16,266 bases of DNA from positions 217,915-234,180 of the forward strand of contig CAZWDO010000002.1 in assembly GCA_964632485.1 (NCBI GenBank). The letters run 5' to 3'. Below are positions 14,721-16,266 of the stretch, piece after piece. The position numbers and the translations under genes are program-made. Each line of letters opens with the position of its first letter. The first letter of the stretch is position 1. Source of the stretch: CAZWDO01 sp964632485 [NCBI: uncultured bacterium] (GTDB lineage Bacteria; JAGOEH01). Below the pieces are notes generated by a model, which did not search any database, was not told the DNA's origin, and saw only the letters and a list, made by a program, of their open reading frames with translations.

Positions 14721-16266
14721 ATGTCCAAAAGATTAATGATCGTTTTGGTACTGCTCACTGCGCTTGTAATGATGGCTAATGCGCAGGATTTTTCGCGCAA
14801 ATGGCAAATCCCATGTCCTGAACCGGAACTGAATGCCGGTGGTATGGGTAACATTTTAACCGGTGTGGATATTGATGGCGATGGTTTACAGGATATGTAC
14901 ATTGTAAACGACAATTCCAACGACACCGATCCCGAACTGGTTCCCCGGCTTTATAAGTACGAATTGACAGCCGCGGGCGAATGGGTTCAGGTCTGGAAAG
15001 CCAGCATGCCCAATATGATCCAGAACACCTGGCCGGGCTTGGCCGTGGCTGACCTGGATAACGACGGCAAAGAGGAAATCGTTTGGGGCGTCGTGAATTT
15101 TCTGGACGCCGCTGTTTCCCTCAATCCCGCCCGTATCCTGGTCTTCGAGGAAGCCGGCGACGGTTCTGACGTCATGGGCGTAGTGGATCCGGCAGATGCG
15201 ACCAACTACATCCCCAACGCCATGACGACCATCGTGGACGAAGACAATGTCAATCTGCGTCCCTATAAGTTCGTCATTACCGATATTGACAGTGACGGAA
15301 CTCAGGAAGTTATTTTTGCCGATCGCGCGTCCAGTAGCAGCGGCTACCATTTCGCCGTGATGTCGGTGGACGATGTACCGGATGATGCCAGCGGTTTTGA
15401 AAACTGGTATATTGAAGTGTCCGGAAAAGATGAGTTAACCGGCGTTAATAATGAATGGGATTTTACGGTGATGGATGATATTATCATCCTGTTCGACGCT
15501 TACGGCGCCGGCACGGTAATCAAATGCAACGGTCCGAATGATTATTCCTACCTCGATCCCCAGCCGGGTCTTTTTGAAGGCGATTATTATTCCTTCATGT
15601 CGGCCTGCGTAGTGGATGTCAATGGTGATAACGACAAAGAAATCCTGATTTCCCAGTATGGTTCCAGCGCCGATATCAACGGTAAGGTCTATCTGGTTGA
15701 AGTAGGAGACGATGGCACGTTGTCGTCTTATGAGATTGCCGATGTGATGGATGTAAACGGCCGTTTGTGTGGCGGCGTTGTCGGCGATATCGATGGCAAT
15801 GGCAAGGTTGACTATGTGGTCGGCAGCCGCGGTGCGGTTCCGAATGCCGCTATTTTCCGTATGGAATACCAGGGTGGCGATATGCTGGATGCCAATTCCT
15901 GGCAGTGGTCAATTATCGATTCTAATGTTATGGAAGGCGGCCAATATACAGCGATCAGTATGGCCAATCTGGACAGTGATCCGGCTTTGGAAATCGCTTA
16001 TACCTCTTCCTATATGTTAGGCACCGATTCGATAGCTCCGATTACTATCTTGGATTATGCCGGCGGCGCTGTTGCAAGTAGTTGGGCCTATGCGGACCGA
16101 TTCCCGGTAACGGGCGGCGGTCATGGTATCCAAGTGGATCCGGACGGCAAGATATGGTTTGTCAGCTATTATGCCAATGACATCGTCGTCAATGGCGCCG
16201 ATTCGATCATGTTCAAATCAGTGTATTGTTTCAATGACGACGGCACGCAGGCTTCTTTTTCGCCGA
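14721..16266 (+). CDS. Secreted FG-GAP/VCBS-like repeat protein fused to a propeller module (3' end outside window)
   Basis: The frame is open for 515 codons to the window edge. The start has AGGAGG at 14708-14713, 7 nt from ATG. A signal peptide spans 1-21 (ends MMANA, before QDFSRKW). Residues 40-450 contain six Asp-rich turns of the DxDxDG type: D50-I-D-G-D-G, D111-L-D-N-D-G, D188-I-D-S-D-G, D299-V-N-G-D-N-D, D356-I-D-G-N-G and N416-L-D-S-D. They are followed by hydrophobic strands (EEIVWG, KEILIS), as in calcium-binding FG-GAP/VCBS propellers of the integrin alpha type. From W455 the sequence becomes nearly identical to the mature start of the preceding propeller protein. If the copy continues, a T9SS tail would be expected downstream; that part is not visible. 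Surface attachment or ligand binding is inferred. Confidence 0.85.
   Translation, partial: MSKRLMIVLVLLTALVMMANAQDFSRKWQIPCPEPELNAGGMGNILTGVDIDGDGLQDMYIVNDNSNDTDPELVPRLYKYELTAAGEWVQVWKASMPNMIQNTWPGLAVADLDNDGKEEIVWGVVNFLDAAVSLNPARILVFEEAGDGSDVMGVVDPADATNYIPNAMTTIVDEDNVNLRPYKFVITDIDSDGTQEVIFADRASSSSGYHFAVMSVDDVPDDASGFENWYIEVSGKDELTGVNNEWDFTVMDDIIILFDAYGAGTVIKCNGPNDYSYLDPQPGLFEGDYYSFMSACVVDVNGDNDKEILISQYGSSADINGKVYLVEVGDDGTLSSYEIADVMDVNGRLCGGVVGDIDGNGKVDYVVGSRGAVPNAAIFRMEYQGGDMLDANSWQWSIIDSNVMEGGQYTAISMANLDSDPALEIAYTSSYMLGTDSIAPITILDYAGGAVASSWAYADRFPVTGGGHGIQVDPDGKIWFVSYYANDIVVNGADSIMFKSVYCFNDDGTQASFSP
16083..16266 (+). repeat. Direct repeat copy 2 (propeller module inside the FG-GAP protein)
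   Basis: This is the second copy of the 184-nt repeat, starting at codon 455 of the FG-GAP protein and cut by the window edge. Differences from copy 1 are scattered and include eight synonymous codon changes and three amino-acid changes (E to A, T to D, K to M), which argues against simple read duplication. Confidence 0.95.

Noticed and set aside
14886-15350. Reverse-strand open frame of 154 codons inside the FG-GAP gene
   Set aside because: It is antisense to the Asp-rich repeats, where reversed GAT/GGC codons naturally leave a frame open.

Overview
The window looks like a chromosomal segment from an uncultured or poorly characterised bacterium of the FCB superphylum, most like Calditrichota, KSB1 or a related lineage. 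The grounds are the C-terminal NYPNPFNPTT-type sorting domain of type IX secretion (T9SS), a second PNPF-type tail, a PorV/PorQ-like outer-membrane protein, and a large TonB-dependent receptor with an N-terminal carboxypeptidase-regulatory-like domain. All supported genes are on the + strand. No tRNA, rRNA, CRISPR array, transposase or integrase was recognised. The lineage is inferred from domain style, not from a marker gene.

Region A (about 1-3766) is a compact housekeeping-type cluster. It holds the tail of an upstream gene, a purine-nucleoside-phosphorylase-like protein that has lost its N-terminal active-site motifs, a TraR/DksA C4 zinc-finger protein, lspA (signal peptidase II) and an RluD-type pseudouridine synthase. 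These overlap through ATGA or GTGA junctions or share longer overlaps. After an 87-nt gap comes a radical SAM protein with a SPASM-like C-terminus.

Region B (3763-12119) begins with a clear sigma70-like promoter (TTGACA/TATATT) whose -35 box contains the stop codon of the radical SAM gene. A leader of about 130 nt follows, then five closely spaced envelope genes: a TonB-dependent receptor, a secreted protein with an FnIII-like module and a PNPF tail, a small possible lipoprotein, a PorV/PorQ-family barrel, and an IPT/TIG lipoprotein with propeller-like repeats. Spacings of 17-29 nt, each with a good ribosome-binding site, suggest one operon. There is no SusD homologue, so this is not a canonical SusCD pair. 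A dedicated outer-membrane uptake or surface-assembly complex is the best inference.

Region C (12120-16266) has two secreted proteins, each behind an intergenic segment that can fold. The first is a propeller protein of 760 residues, made of two diverged halves of about 316 residues, with a T9SS type A tail. The second runs off the window. Its first ~450 residues carry FG-GAP/VCBS-like calcium-binding repeats and then switch abruptly into a near copy (170/184 nt) of the mature N-terminus of the first. Together with unusually GC-rich blocks in both genes, this suggests a recombining family of modular surface proteins.
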